Below are positions 25,131-34,052 of a stretch of 36,682 nucleotides of DNA, in pieces. The translations under genes and the position numbers were made by a program. The DNA comes from an uncultured Deefgea sp. Its GTDB lineage: Bacteria > Pseudomonadota > Gammaproteobacteria > Burkholderiales > Chitinibacteraceae. The stretch spans positions 1 to 36,682 of the forward strand of contig NZ_CAMTIA010000030.1 of assembly GCF_947072475.1 (NCBI RefSeq), in the 5' to 3' direction. The notes beneath the pieces were generated by a model. It was not told the origin of the DNA and made no database searches. It saw nothing but the letters and a program-made list of their open reading frames with translations. Within the stretch, counting starts at the first letter, position 1; every line of letters begins with the position of its first letter.

Positions 25131-28019
25131 ATGATAGGGTCACGCCAAAATAATTTATCAACCGAACAAAATACGCATAAAACACTTCGTGTGTTGCGAA
25201 TTGGCTTGTTGACTTTTTATGGCGTGACCGTCTTTGTGGTTTTACTGACTTTAACGTGGATTACGATTCGTGATTATCAGCAAACGATGCGCGAAGCAGA
25301 AAACTACAATTTATCACTGGCTCGGGCATTAGACGAAAACGCCACTCGGGCTTACGTTTCTGTTGAACAAGCCATGCAAAATGTGGCTGAAGATTTAGAT
25401 CGACAAGGCGGGGTCGACAAAGCTGACGAATACGTCATGCATTTACTACTCAAAGACAAAGTACGTTTAACGCCGCAAATACGCGGCATTATCACCATTG
25501 GTCCAACCGGTATTTTGCATAGCCACGGTCTTGAATACCCGGCGCGAAAAATATCACTGGCTGATCGTACCTACTTTAATTACCACCGCGATTTTGATTC
25601 AATTCGCCCCTATATTAGTGAACCCATCCTATCTAGAACGGATGGCAAATGGCTGCTACCTTTAACTCGCCGCGTCAATTTACCCAATGGCGAATTTGGT
25701 GGCGTTTTATTATCCGGAATGGAGCCGGCTTATTTTCTTAAGTTTTACGATTCTTTGCAGCTTCCCAAAGGGATGCAAATTCAATTACTGCGCAGTGATG
25801 GCGTGGTTTTAATTAACTATCCATTTGATGAAAACGCACTCAATAAAAATATCCGCAATGATGACCCATTACTCTTTGAGCAACTGCGACTCAAGCGTAC
25901 CAGCACCTATATCAAAGATGATCATGGCGAAAAGCTCATCACCTTTATTGTGAATCAAAGTGACAATCCACTCATTATCCGCCTGTCTTTTGATGTCGAC
26001 CTTATTTTAGCTCACTTTAAAAATCAAACTTATATTCGAACAATGTTGGCCGCTTTATTAATGCTGGTCATTTCAATTTTGACGTATATTTTAATGCGGC
26101 AAATCAAACGTGCTGAACAAATTGAAGCGCGTCTTTACTTAACTCAATTTACGGTTGACGAATCTCCCGACATGACGTTTTGGTGTAATGAATCAGGTCG
26201 AATTTATTACGCCAATAAAAGCCTCACCAAGCATTCCGCTTATCATAGCGATGAACTCAGCAGCCTCAACTTTAATGATTTATTTACCGAGATTTCAGAA
26301 GCGGATTGGCGACAATTTCTGCAAAAGTTACACGAAAATAACACCATTAATTTTGAAGGCTTACTCAAAAACTCATTGGGCAAAATCACCCCAATGGAAA
26401 TCACTTTATCTTTGATACAATTTCAAAAGCAATCTTATATTTGCTGCAATGCACGCGATATTTCTGCGCGGCGCGAAGCCGAGCAAGAATTACGCCGCCA
26501 CCGCGACCATTTGCAAGAAATGGTGATGGAACGCACCGCCGAGATCCGAACGGTGCTTGATGCTAGCCCCTTAGCCATTATGCTGTCGATGCGCGGCACC
26601 ATTCGTTTAGTCAATCCCGCTTTTGAACTCTTATTTGCTTACGCCGCCAGCGATATTATTGGCTCGCCAACACACAATATATTTTCATCCACCGAACAGT
26701 TTAGTGAAGCTAATCAACGCATTTGGAGCAAGATTGCCAGCGGCGGGGTGTTTCGCGGAGAAACCGAGCTGTATCGCCGTGACCATACGCCATTTTGGGC
26801 GATGGTTTACGCCAAAGCCTTAGTCCCTGGTGATATGTCCAAAGGCCTAATCGCGGTGATTGAAGACATCACCTCGCAGCGCATTGCGGCACAAGCAATG
26901 CGCCAATCAGAGCGTCTTAATCGCACCATTATTGATCAAACCGCAGACGGCTTCTTATTGATTGATGCTGGCCATCGCATCTGCGACGTTAATCACTCAT
27001 TCACCCGCCTGCTCGGATTTAGCCGTAAAAACCTGATTGGCCGTCACCCAAATGACTTATGGGGTGAAAATGCTAAAAAATTCTTCCCAGATCAGTTAGC
27101 CAGCTTAATTGATAAACATCATGCGCCCATTGATTTAGAGCTATTCAATCACGAAGGGATTGCACACCCTTTCCTTATTAATAGTGGCGTAGTGCTGGAT
27201 AAACAAAAATCAATTGAATATGCCTATGCATTCTTTACCGACATTACTGTTTTAAAGAAAATAGAAACGCATTTAGTTGAGGCTAAAGAAGCGGCCGAAA
27301 GTGCTAACTTTGCCAAATCTTCTTTCCTTGCCAATATGTCACATGAATTACGCACGCCAATGCATGCGATTTTGTCTTTTTCTGAAATGGGCTTAGGCAA
27401 AACACAAAATCCGAATCACAGCGAAAATCTCAATTTAAACCGTTACTTTGAACGAATTAATGCCTCGGGAAAACGATTATTAGTTTTACTGAATGATTTA
27501 CTGGATATGTCGCGACTTGAAGCCAATAAAATGACCTATGACAAAGGCGTTTATAGTTTACACATGATCGTGAGAATGGCCTGTGCCGAAATTAGCTCGC
27601 TAATTAGCAGCAAGCAATTACAATTGCACATTCAAGACAAGGACATTGAAGTAAGTGCTCATTTTGATAAAGCCCGCTTAACTCAAGTACTGGTCAATTT
27701 ATTATCCAACGCCATCAAATTTAGTCCACACGGCGGTGAAATCGAAATTCATTTTATTGCCGATGCGGTTTTAGCGCATGACTTACCGGCCATTGGCGTG
27801 AGTGTGCGCGATCATGGTCCTGGGGTTCCGGATGATGAACTCGAATACATTTTTGACAAATTTATCCAGAGCAGTCGTGCCCGCAATGGCAGTGGCACAG
27901 GACTAGGGCTAGCGATTAGCCGACAAATTATCAGCGATCATGACGGACAGATCGTCGCTAGCAATCACCCTGAAGGCGGCGCTATTTTTACCGTTCTACT
28001 GCCAAGCCATCCGCGCTAA
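25131..28019 (+). CDS. Membrane sensor histidine kinase with several PAS domains
   Basis: This 962-residue kinase has a membrane helix at about residues 22-46, a dCache-like extracellular region (about 50-300) and a second helix (about 305-325). Three PAS-type segments follow (about 340-450, 480-590 and 600-710). A HisKA domain has the phospho-site H738 in [13 protein letters not shown], and a HATPase domain has [23 protein letters not shown] and [11 protein letters not shown]. All catalytic boxes are intact. There is no attached receiver. It follows uup by 4 bases, an unusual operon partner. The response regulator partner is not in the vicinity. Confidence 0.92.
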   Translation: MIGSRQNNLSTEQNTHKTLRVLRIGLLTFYGVTVFVVLLTLTWITIRDYQQTMREAENYNLSLARALDENATRAYVSVEQAMQNVAEDLDRQGGVDKADEYVMHLLLKDKVRLTPQIRGIITIGPTGILHSHGLEYPARKISLADRTYFNYHRDFDSIRPYISEPILSRTDGKWLLPLTRRVNLPNGEFGGVLLSGMEPAYFLKFYDSLQLPKGMQIQLLRSDGVVLINYPFDENALNKNIRNDDPLLFEQLRLKRTSTYIKDDHGEKLITFIVNQSDNPLIIRLSFDVDLILAHFKNQTYIRTMLAALLMLVISILTYILMRQIKRAEQIEARLYLTQFTVDESPDMTFWCNESGRIYYANKSLTKHSAYHSDELSSLNFNDLFTEISEADWRQFLQKLHENNTINFEGLLKNSLGKITPMEITLSLIQFQKQSYICCNARDISARREAEQELRRHRDHLQEMVMERTAEIRTVLDASPLAIMLSMRGTIRLVNPAFELLFAYAASDIIGSPTHNIFSSTEQFSEANQRIWSKIASGGVFRGETELYRRDHTPFWAMVYAKALVPGDMSKGLIAVIEDITSQRIAAQAMRQSERLNRTIIDQTADGFLLIDAGHRICDVNHSFTRLLGFSRKNLIGRHPNDLWGENAKKFFPDQLASLIDKHHAPIDLELFNHEGIAHPFLINSGVVLDKQKSIEYAYAFFTDITVLKKIETHLVEAKEAAESANFAKSSFLANMSHELRTPMHAILSFSEMGLGKTQNPNHSENLNLNRYFERINASGKRLLVLLNDLLDMSRLEANKMTYDKGVYSLHMIVRMACAEISSLISSKQLQLHIQDKDIEVSAHFDKARLTQVLVNLLSNAIKFSPHGGEIEIHFIADAVLAHDLPAIGVSVRDHGPGVPDDELEYIFDKFIQSSRARNGSGTGLGLAISRQIISDHDGQIVASNHPEGGAIFTVLLPSHPR

Positions 28020-28081
28020 AGGTTTTGCTTATCGCCACATTCGCGTACAATTGCGCGTTTTTCCCCTTTGACATCAATACC

Positions 28082-29671
28082 ATGCCCGACATCATCAGTG
28101 AAGTGGCGCGCCGCCGTACTTTCGCCATTGTCTCCCACCCCGATGCGGGTAAGACCACGCTCACCGAAAAACTGCTGTATTTCTCGGGCACGATTCAAAA
28201 TGCGGGTACTGTAAAAGGTAAAAAAGGCGGTAAGTTTGCCACCTCCGACTGGATGGACATTGAAAAGCAACGGGGTATTTCGGTTGCGTCTTCAGTCATG
28301 CAGTTCGATTACCGCGATCATGTGGTCAATCTGCTCGACACGCCCGGTCACCAAGACTTCTCGGAAGACACGTATCGCGTTTTAACCGCCGTCGATTCGG
28401 CCTTAATGGTGATTGATGCAGCCAAAGGCGTTGAAGCGCAAACGATCAAACTCTTGAACGTCTGCCGCATGCGCAACACCCCGATTATCACCTTCATGAA
28501 TAAGTACGATCGTGAAGTGCGCGATTCCTTAGAGCTACTGGACGAAGTTGAAAGCGTGCTCGAAATCCGCTGTGCGCCAATTACTTGGCCGGTCGGCATG
28601 GGAAAAACCTTCCGTGGGGTGTATCACATCCTCAAAGACGAAGTGATTATCTTCACGCCGGGCAAAGGCCCGCTCGATGAAGTTGAAGTCATCAAAGGCA
28701 TCGACAACCCCCGTTTGGACGAGCTGTTCCCGCTCGAAATCGACCAAACTCGGATGGAATTGGAGCTCGTTCGCGGCGCTTCGCATCCTTTCGTGATTGA
28801 AGAATTCCTTGATGGCACCTTGACGCCGGTGTTCTTTGGTTCGGCCATCAACAACTTCGGGATTCGAGAAATCTTGAACGCGCTAGTCGATTGGGCACCA
28901 CAACCGTCAGACAGCGCCGCGATTCAACGCGCCGTATCACCCATTGAGCCCAAATTCTCGGCCTTTGTTTTCAAAATCCAAGCCAATATGGACCCAAAAC
29001 ATCGTGACCGGATTGCGTTTTTGCGCGTGTGCTCGGGCGAATTTACGCGCGGGATGAAATTCAAGCATTTGCGCCTCAATCGTGAAATCGCCGCCAACTC
29101 GGTGGTGACATTTATGGCGCAAGGCCGGGAACAAGTCGAAGAAGCTTACGCTGGCGACATTATTGGTCTGCCAAACCACGGCAATATCCAAATTGGCGAC
29201 TCGTTCTCTGAAGGCGAATTGCTGTCGTTTACCGGCATTCCTTACTTTGCGCCGGAAATGTTCCGCATCGTGCGTATCAAAAACCCACTCAAAGTCAAGC
29301 AATTGCAAAAAGGTTTGCAACAGCTGGGCGAAGAAGGTGCAGTGCAGGTGTTCAAGCCGCTCAATGGTGGCGATTTGATTCTTGGCGCAGTCGGGGTATT
29401 GCAGTTTGAAGTTGTTGCTTCGCGCTTGCTGAATGAATACGGGGTAGAAGCGATGTTTGAATCGACGACGATTTACACCGCCCGTTGGGTGTCTTGTGAT
29501 GACGCGAAAAAACTCGCCGAGTTCGAGCGTACACTCACCAATAACCTCGGCCGCGATGCGGCCAACAGCTTGGCTTATTTGGCCACCAGCCGCGTCAATC
29601 TGGATTTGACGATGGAACGCTGGCCTGAATTGCGCTTCCACGCTACGCGGGAACACGCCATTACGCTCTAA
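28082..29671 (+). CDS. prfC: Peptide chain release factor 3
   Basis: This 529-residue GTPase removes RF1 and RF2 from the ribosome after termination. The G1 motif [13 protein letters not shown] is near residues 17-29, [14 protein letters not shown] and NKYDREVRD follow, and domains II and III with [32 protein letters not shown] complete it. The ATG at 28082 is chosen because it gives the family N-terminus ([22 protein letters not shown]). The earlier start adds 19 unrelated residues. The gene lies 62 bases after the kinase gene and could be co-transcribed with it. It is followed directly by the hairpin at 29672. Confidence 0.96.
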   Translation: MPDIISEVARRRTFAIVSHPDAGKTTLTEKLLYFSGTIQNAGTVKGKKGGKFATSDWMDIEKQRGISVASSVMQFDYRDHVVNLLDTPGHQDFSEDTYRVLTAVDSALMVIDAAKGVEAQTIKLLNVCRMRNTPIITFMNKYDREVRDSLELLDEVESVLEIRCAPITWPVGMGKTFRGVYHILKDEVIIFTPGKGPLDEVEVIKGIDNPRLDELFPLEIDQTRMELELVRGASHPFVIEEFLDGTLTPVFFGSAINNFGIREILNALVDWAPQPSDSAAIQRAVSPIEPKFSAFVFKIQANMDPKHRDRIAFLRVCSGEFTRGMKFKHLRLNREIAANSVVTFMAQGREQVEEAYAGDIIGLPNHGNIQIGDSFSEGELLSFTGIPYFAPEMFRIVRIKNPLKVKQLQKGLQQLGEEGAVQVFKPLNGGDLILGAVGVLQFEVVASRLLNEYGVEAMFESTTIYTARWVSCDDAKKLAEFERTLTNNLGRDAANSLAYLATSRVNLDLTMERWPELRFHATREHAITL

Positions 29672-29720
29672 GGGTATTGCGCTGGATGCAACAATTTTAA
29701 ATCGTTGCATCCAGATACCC
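29672..29720. repeat. 49-base GGGTAT/ATACCC element, copy 4, with a strong hairpin
   Basis: GGGTAT (29672-29677) and ATACCC (29715-29720) flank an 11-base perfect inner stem, CTGGATGCAAC (29682-29692) with GTTGCATCCAG (29704-29714). The element starts on the base after the prfC stop codon. No T run follows, so it is not a classical terminator. It may protect the 3' end or act with Rho. Confidence 0.65.
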
Positions 29721-29806
29721 CGCGTAAATATCACCAAAATTAAGCATGGCATCTTAAAAGTGATGGGCTATAACTACATTATTTCTTTTAGAGAAGTATT
29801 GTCATC

Positions 29807-30742
29807 ATGCCTCACGCTTCCCTACCCGATTGGCTAAGCACTCTGGCCATTTGCAGCCTACTTATCGGCATTGCTTGCTTTGTATACATCCTGCTCGATC
29901 AACGCCAACGCCCCAAGCCGATGATGTCCGTCATGCTGTGGGTGTGGCCAATTAATGCGTTGTGGGCTGGCCCTTTTGCAATTTGGGCTTACCGACACAT
30001 TGGCAACGGCAGCAAACCGCGCATTTCCCATACCGTATCAAGCATGAAAATGCCCTCTCCGTCGTCAATGCCTCAAGGCATGAATGCTAAAGCCAAACCC
30101 GCAATGATGGACAGCATGTCGATGCAAGACAGGCCAAACATGCCCAATATGGATATGTCTAATATGGATATGTCCAAAATGAAGATGCCTGCCCCTGCCC
30201 CTACTTCAACCCCAAACTCAATGTCGTCCATGCCTGACATGGAAATGGCTATGCCAATGGACATGAAGATGGATATGCCGATGCATATGGGCGCAAAAAA
30301 ACCCTTCTGGCAAAGCATTACCGCCGGCACACTGCATTGTGGCGCTGGTTGCAGCCTGGCCGATTTGATCGGCCCGTGGTTATTTGCTGCCACCCCCTTT
30401 TTATTATGGGGCAGTCCGGTCTTTGGCGAATGGGCGCTCTCCTACCTGCTGGCCCTCGCCATTGGCGTTACCTTCCAGTACGGTGGTTTGCTCGGCATGG
30501 TGCCCGAAACCGGCGCAGCGCTCTGGTGGCGGGCACTCAAAGTGGACTCGCTGTCTTTAACCTCATGGCAAATTGGCATGTATGGCTGGATGGCGCTGGC
30601 TATTTTTGCGTTGATCGGGCCAATGTCGCCCACTGAGCCGATATTTTGGTTCATGATGCAAATCGCCATGGCTTGCGGCTTTATCACCGCCTACCCGATG
30701 AACTGGTTTTTAGTCAAAACTGGCATTAAAACCGCCATGTAA
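29807..30742 (+). CDS. DUF4396 membrane protein with a methionine-rich insert
   Basis: This 311-residue protein has two N-terminal helices (about 10-60) and a soluble insert of about 90 residues that is very rich in Met, Pro and Ser (about 75-165). Four C-terminal helices of the DUF4396 type follow, including TLHCGAGCSLADLIGPW. The insert repeats M-D-M, M-K-M and M-x-x-M units (for example NMDMSNMDMSKMKM). Such Met clusters are known to hold Cu(I) or Ag(I) in CopC, PcoA and Ctr-type proteins. A copper role here is inference only. HCGAGC in the membrane part adds possible thiolate ligands. No copper genes lie nearby. The start is weakly supported (AGAAG upstream). Confidence 0.8.
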   Translation: MPHASLPDWLSTLAICSLLIGIACFVYILLDQRQRPKPMMSVMLWVWPINALWAGPFAIWAYRHIGNGSKPRISHTVSSMKMPSPSSMPQGMNAKAKPAMMDSMSMQDRPNMPNMDMSNMDMSKMKMPAPAPTSTPNSMSSMPDMEMAMPMDMKMDMPMHMGAKKPFWQSITAGTLHCGAGCSLADLIGPWLFAATPFLLWGSPVFGEWALSYLLALAIGVTFQYGGLLGMVPETGAALWWRALKVDSLSLTSWQIGMYGWMALAIFALIGPMSPTEPIFWFMMQIAMACGFITAYPMNWFLVKTGIKTAM

Positions 30743-30896
30743 ACGGCATCCATCGGTCATAGCACGCGGTTCAATCCTTCCCAATGGCGATCCGATTGAA
30801 CCGCGACATCATGCGCCCCCAAGCTTGCATATTTCTGAATCATTCCCTGTGGTAACGCGTAAAATACCCAAACCTTGGCCACACACGGCGTATTTT

Positions 30897-33164
30897 ATGA
30901 CTCGTTTTCTGGCTGTATTTTTGCTATTGCTACTCTCAAACGCCTTTGCTGCGCCCATTGATTTACTCTTGGCGCGGCCAGAGGGCAACGCCAGTAGTAG
31001 CGCAGCGCTCATCAACAGCGATAGTGAATTTTTACGCTTAAATCAGCGGCTTGAATTAGCCGAATCGGCCCTTAGCGCCTTAGAAAAAAACGTCAACTCA
31101 GCCGATCGCGAATTAAGTCGATTTTGGCTCACGCTCGAAATTTACGCCTACCGGCAACACATTGCCGCACTCAATGGCCTGAACGCCTTAGATCAACAAG
31201 GCAATCGCATTACCCCCAGCCATGCCAGCCAAAGCGATGTACAGCGCCAAAATGAGCGCCAATTGCTTGAGCAAGAAATCGATGTTTTACGCAACAACCT
31301 CAGCGCACAAGAAGGCTACCTCAATACCATTCACGACGAACTAGGCCAAGCACAAGCTGAACTACGCCTCCATCAAGGCTTGCTTGAAAAAACCACGACC
31401 CCCAGCACCCGCACGCAAATCGCCGCCCAAGCCGCCATTTCACAGCACAAAGTGGACACCTGGCTAGCAACGCTGGCCAGCATCGACGCGCGACAACAAT
31501 TTAACCGTGCGCAATTGCAAGCCCGCCGTGAGCAAGTATTGGCACTGGATACCGCGCTAGGCCCCAATCAAGATCAATTGCAAGATGAAGTGCTCAATGA
31601 CGAGCTGCAACACATTACCCAGCAGCAACAGCACTACGCGCAATTACAAAAGATTCAAATCAATAAAGAGCAACAGCTACGCCAACAACTCACCGCAATC
31701 AAAACGCAGCGCACAACACTCAATCGCCAATTGGACAGTGCAAAAACAAGCAATAAAGCCCAATTGCAAACACAAGAATTGGCTTTGGATCAACAAGAAC
31801 AAGCGCTGCAACAGCAGCTTGAAACACTCGCCATTGAATCGGGGGTTTTGTCTGACTTGATGATGACCAACACCATAGAAAATCGTTTTTGGAACAGACG
31901 CCTGGCACTTAAAAACAGTGGTAAACAAGCTGAAATTCAGCAATTGAATGAAGAAGCACAAAACTGGTTAAACACCTTGCGCAGCATGCGGGCTGCCATG
32001 CAAAAATCGGCAGGTATTGCTCAGGATCAGCTAGATCAACTCAGTAGAGCGAGCGATACCCCTGCGGTTTTACGGCAAACTTGGCAAGAAAGAGAAGCCA
32101 TCTACCGCGAAGCGGCCATTGATTTACGCCGCTCAGATGAAAAATTTAATCGCTGGCTCAATGAAACTGCACAGCAAGATAAAACGCTGGCGATGCGCAC
32201 CGATTATTGGCAAGAAAAGATGCACACACAGCTGGGCCAAATTTGGCACTATGAGTTATTTAGCGTTAACGACCATATCGAAGTGGATGGCCAGCGTATT
32301 AATATTTCACGCGGGGTGACTATCGGCAAAATGTGCATCGCCGTTTTACTCATTACGCTCGGTTTCGCGCTGTGTATTTTCATCAGCCATTTCATCGAAA
32401 AAGCCCTCATCCAACGTAGCCGATTTCCTGAAGTCTCAATTCGCATCGCCAAACGCTGGATCTTATCGATTGCCTTTATTGGCCTACTGATTAATTCATT
32501 GCTGATTGTCCAAATCCCACTCGCCGCTTTTGCTTTTTTAGGCGGTGCCATTGCCATTGGCTTGGGTTTTGGCATGCAAACACTGCTCAAAAACCTAATC
32601 AGCGGCCTAATGATGCTGCTCGAGCGCCCTTTTCGTCCTGGCGACACCATTGCCGTGGCCGGCATTTTAGGCACGGTTGTTGATATGAATGTGCGCGCAG
32701 CCGTGGTGCGCGATGTGAATGGCATCGACACCTTGGTGCCCAACAGCACTTTTCTGGAACAAAATGTCACCAACTGGAGTTATACCAACAGCGTCATTCG
32801 CCAAGGTTTTCAAGTCGGCGTCGCCTATGGCAGTGATTTACGCCTTGTTGCAAAATTACTCGAAGAGGAAGTGCTACGACACGGGCAAATCTGTAAAAAT
32901 AAAGCCCCTGAAATCCTACTCGAAGACTTTGCTGCCGATGCGCTCACCTTTGGCATTTATTACTGGCTCGATATCGGCGCGGGAACGATTGGTCGTCAAG
33001 TCGCCAGCGATTTGCGCTTTATGATTGATGCCAGTTTTAGAAAACACGATATTTGCATTGCTTACCCGCAGCGAGACGTTCATCTGGATGTCAGCAGCCC
33101 ACTTAAAATCCAACTCCAAACCTCAGACCCCGCACTTGCATCCGGCAAGACGGCGGCCAATTAA
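30897..33164 (+). CDS. Large MscS-family mechanosensitive channel
   Basis: This 755-residue protein has a signal peptide (MTRFLAVFLLLLLSNAFAAP) and a very long periplasmic coiled-coil region rich in Gln, Glu and Leu (about 40-460). The MscS pore region contains the pore helix GGAIAIGLGFGMQTLLKNLISG and the beta domain RPFRPGDTIAVAGILGTVVDMN. It opens under membrane tension to release solutes. The architecture resembles MscK/YbdG-type large channels and related DUF3772-like forms. The ATG at 30897 is chosen because it starts the signal peptide directly. Its ribosome site is weak. A small gene follows 14 bases later and is probably co-transcribed. Confidence 0.9.
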   Translation: MTRFLAVFLLLLLSNAFAAPIDLLLARPEGNASSSAALINSDSEFLRLNQRLELAESALSALEKNVNSADRELSRFWLTLEIYAYRQHIAALNGLNALDQQGNRITPSHASQSDVQRQNERQLLEQEIDVLRNNLSAQEGYLNTIHDELGQAQAELRLHQGLLEKTTTPSTRTQIAAQAAISQHKVDTWLATLASIDARQQFNRAQLQARREQVLALDTALGPNQDQLQDEVLNDELQHITQQQQHYAQLQKIQINKEQQLRQQLTAIKTQRTTLNRQLDSAKTSNKAQLQTQELALDQQEQALQQQLETLAIESGVLSDLMMTNTIENRFWNRRLALKNSGKQAEIQQLNEEAQNWLNTLRSMRAAMQKSAGIAQDQLDQLSRASDTPAVLRQTWQEREAIYREAAIDLRRSDEKFNRWLNETAQQDKTLAMRTDYWQEKMHTQLGQIWHYELFSVNDHIEVDGQRINISRGVTIGKMCIAVLLITLGFALCIFISHFIEKALIQRSRFPEVSIRIAKRWILSIAFIGLLINSLLIVQIPLAAFAFLGGAIAIGLGFGMQTLLKNLISGLMMLLERPFRPGDTIAVAGILGTVVDMNVRAAVVRDVNGIDTLVPNSTFLEQNVTNWSYTNSVIRQGFQVGVAYGSDLRLVAKLLEEEVLRHGQICKNKAPEILLEDFAADALTFGIYYWLDIGAGTIGRQVASDLRFMIDASFRKHDICIAYPQRDVHLDVSSPLKIQLQTSDPALASGKTAAN

Positions 33165-33177
33165 GGCTTATTGAACC

Positions 33178-33450
33178 ATGTCCGAATCGATTTCTCCCAC
33201 CCTTCTCGCCCAGTTCACGCCCGATGAAAGCACCGTGTATCAAAGACTCAGTCGGCAACGGCAATGCACCAGCACAGAGCTGATTAAGCACTGTTCAATT
33301 GCTAATCCACATGGATTGATTGCTGCGATCAACCAAAAACTCGTTGATAGCCATTGGCATATTTTTGTGAGCGTTGCACGCAGCAGCAAACCACAAGCCG
33401 CCCCTCTGGCCTACTACCGCCTCTGCCGAAAACCGCTAAATCGGCCGTAA
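33178..33450 (+). CDS. Small protein with a possible winged-helix fold
   Basis: This 90-residue hypothetical protein lies 13 bases after the channel gene. The pattern TVYQRLSRQRQCTSTEL (helix), KHCSIANPHGLIAAINQKL (turn and helix) and HIFVSVARSSKPQAAPLAYYRL (hairpin) resembles a small winged helix-turn-helix. No family is recognised with confidence. Codon use is like its neighbours. It could be a regulator, or a basic nucleic-acid-binding protein co-made with the channel. Confidence 0.6.
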   Translation: MSESISPTLLAQFTPDESTVYQRLSRQRQCTSTELIKHCSIANPHGLIAAINQKLVDSHWHIFVSVARSSKPQAAPLAYYRLCRKPLNRP

Positions 33451-33491
33451 CCGCGCGGGACAAACCCACTGACGGTTGACTAAAAAAACTT

Positions 33492-33540
33492 AGGTATATT
33501 AATCAACGCCTTTAAAATAAAGCATCTCAAGCCAATACCC
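33492..33540. repeat. 49-base GGGTAT/ATACCC element, copy 5
   Basis: AGGTATATT (33492-33500) and CCAATACCC (33532-33540) bound exactly 49 bases, with one mismatch in the end hexamers. A small central stem CTTTA/TAAAG is present. Its last base is also the first base of the MITE-like element. Confidence 0.5.
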
Positions 33541-33811
33541 TAGGGTCTGTTGACGTTTGGTTTGCCAACCGCGTTTGCGCGGCTTTTGGCCTGAGGCAAG
33601 GCACGAAGCGCGTAGCGTAGTCATTCTACGCCAGCGCTTTGTAACGCAGCATCAGGCCAAAAGCCGCCAAACCCTGCGGGCTGGGCACTTTTCGCGGCGA
33701 CTCTGTGTTGTAGCAAGCTCACATAGAATGACTATGCATCGCTTACTACGCCTTGATTCGCCGCGAAAAGTACTCCAGCGCGGCGGAAAACCAAACGTCA
33801 ACAGACCCTAG
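33540..33811. mobile_element. 272-base MITE-like element with nested palindromes
   Basis: Perfect 24-base terminal inverted repeats lie at 33540-33563 and 33788-33811, beginning CTAGGGTCTGTTGACG. Both ends contain CTAG, which may be the duplicated target. Inside are two separate large hairpins. The first has a 16-base perfect stem (33579-33594 with 33652-33667) and inner stems AAGCGC/GCGCTT and GCGTAG/CTACGC. The second has a 14-base stem (33687-33700 with 33758-33771) and an inner ATAG/CTAT. No transposase is present, so it would move only with help from elsewhere. An 84-codon open frame in it is judged accidental. Confidence 0.8.
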
Positions 33812-33850
33812 CTGGCTCAAGCATCACGGCGCGGAATAAAAGCAAAACAC

Positions 33851-33880
33851 TTGACGCTCTAAAGTCAACACTGTCACTAT
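33851..33880 (+). promoter_or_regulatory. Likely promoter of the trpS leader
   Basis: TTGACG (33851-33856) is a good -35 box. At 18 bases lies CACTAT (33875-33880), a weak -10. The start of transcription would then fall at about 33887, at the leader ATG itself. The same bases hold an inverted repeat TTGAC/GTCAA (33851-33855 and 33864-33868) that could be an operator. Confidence 0.4.
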
Positions 33881-33886
33881 TGGCCC

Positions 33887-33940
33887 ATGAACTTAATCAA
33901 ACACACTCTTTCAGTTGCTTATTACTGGTGGCGCCTCTAG
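33887..33940 (+). CDS. Trp leader peptide in front of trpS
   Basis: ATG to TAG encodes 17 residues, MNLIKHTLSVAYYWWRL, with two adjacent Trp codons (33926-33931) close to the stop, as in classical Trp leader peptides. No ribosome site precedes the ATG, and the predicted transcript begins at or near the ATG, so it may be translated as a leaderless message. Stalling at the Trp codons when charged tRNA-Trp is scarce would free the antiterminator described in the next entry. Confidence 0.75.
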   Translation: MNLIKHTLSVAYYWWRL

Positions 33941-34009
33941 GCGGCACTGGGTTTGTTTGTTTCGACAAAACCTGCCGCCGGATTACGGTGACAGGTTTTT
34001 TGTTTTTTT
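33927..34009 (+). promoter_or_regulatory. Transcription attenuator controlling trpS
   Basis: Three exclusive structures are visible. Pause hairpin: GGTG-g-CGCC (33927-33935) with GGCG-g-CACT (33940-33948), which covers the Trp codons. Antiterminator: GGCGGCA (33940-33946) with TGCCGCC (33973-33979), extended by GGTTT (33950-33954) with AAACC (33968-33972). Terminator: AAAACCTG (33967-33974) with CAGGTTTT (33992-33999), followed by TTTGTTTTTTT. The pairing logic is that of ribosome-mediated attenuation. Confidence 0.8.
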
Positions 34010-34052
34010 ACCCCTCTCCCATCCGGCGGCTCCCAATTTAAGGAGCAGCAGC

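Noticed and set aside
28937-29752. 271-codon minus-strand frame opposite prfC
   Set aside because: It is the antisense shadow of a clear release factor 3 gene.
33557-33811. 84-codon frame in the palindromic element
   Set aside because: It is fully inside the terminal repeats and hairpins. The sequence is explained by the palindromes.
33540-33811. Integron attC site
   Set aside because: The hairpins lack the RYYYAAC/GTTRRRY box pairs and no integrase or cassette is present.
33915-34052. N-terminal extension of trpS
   Set aside because: It would begin inside the leader peptide and run through the terminator. AGGAG before the ATG at 34053 and family length support the shorter form.
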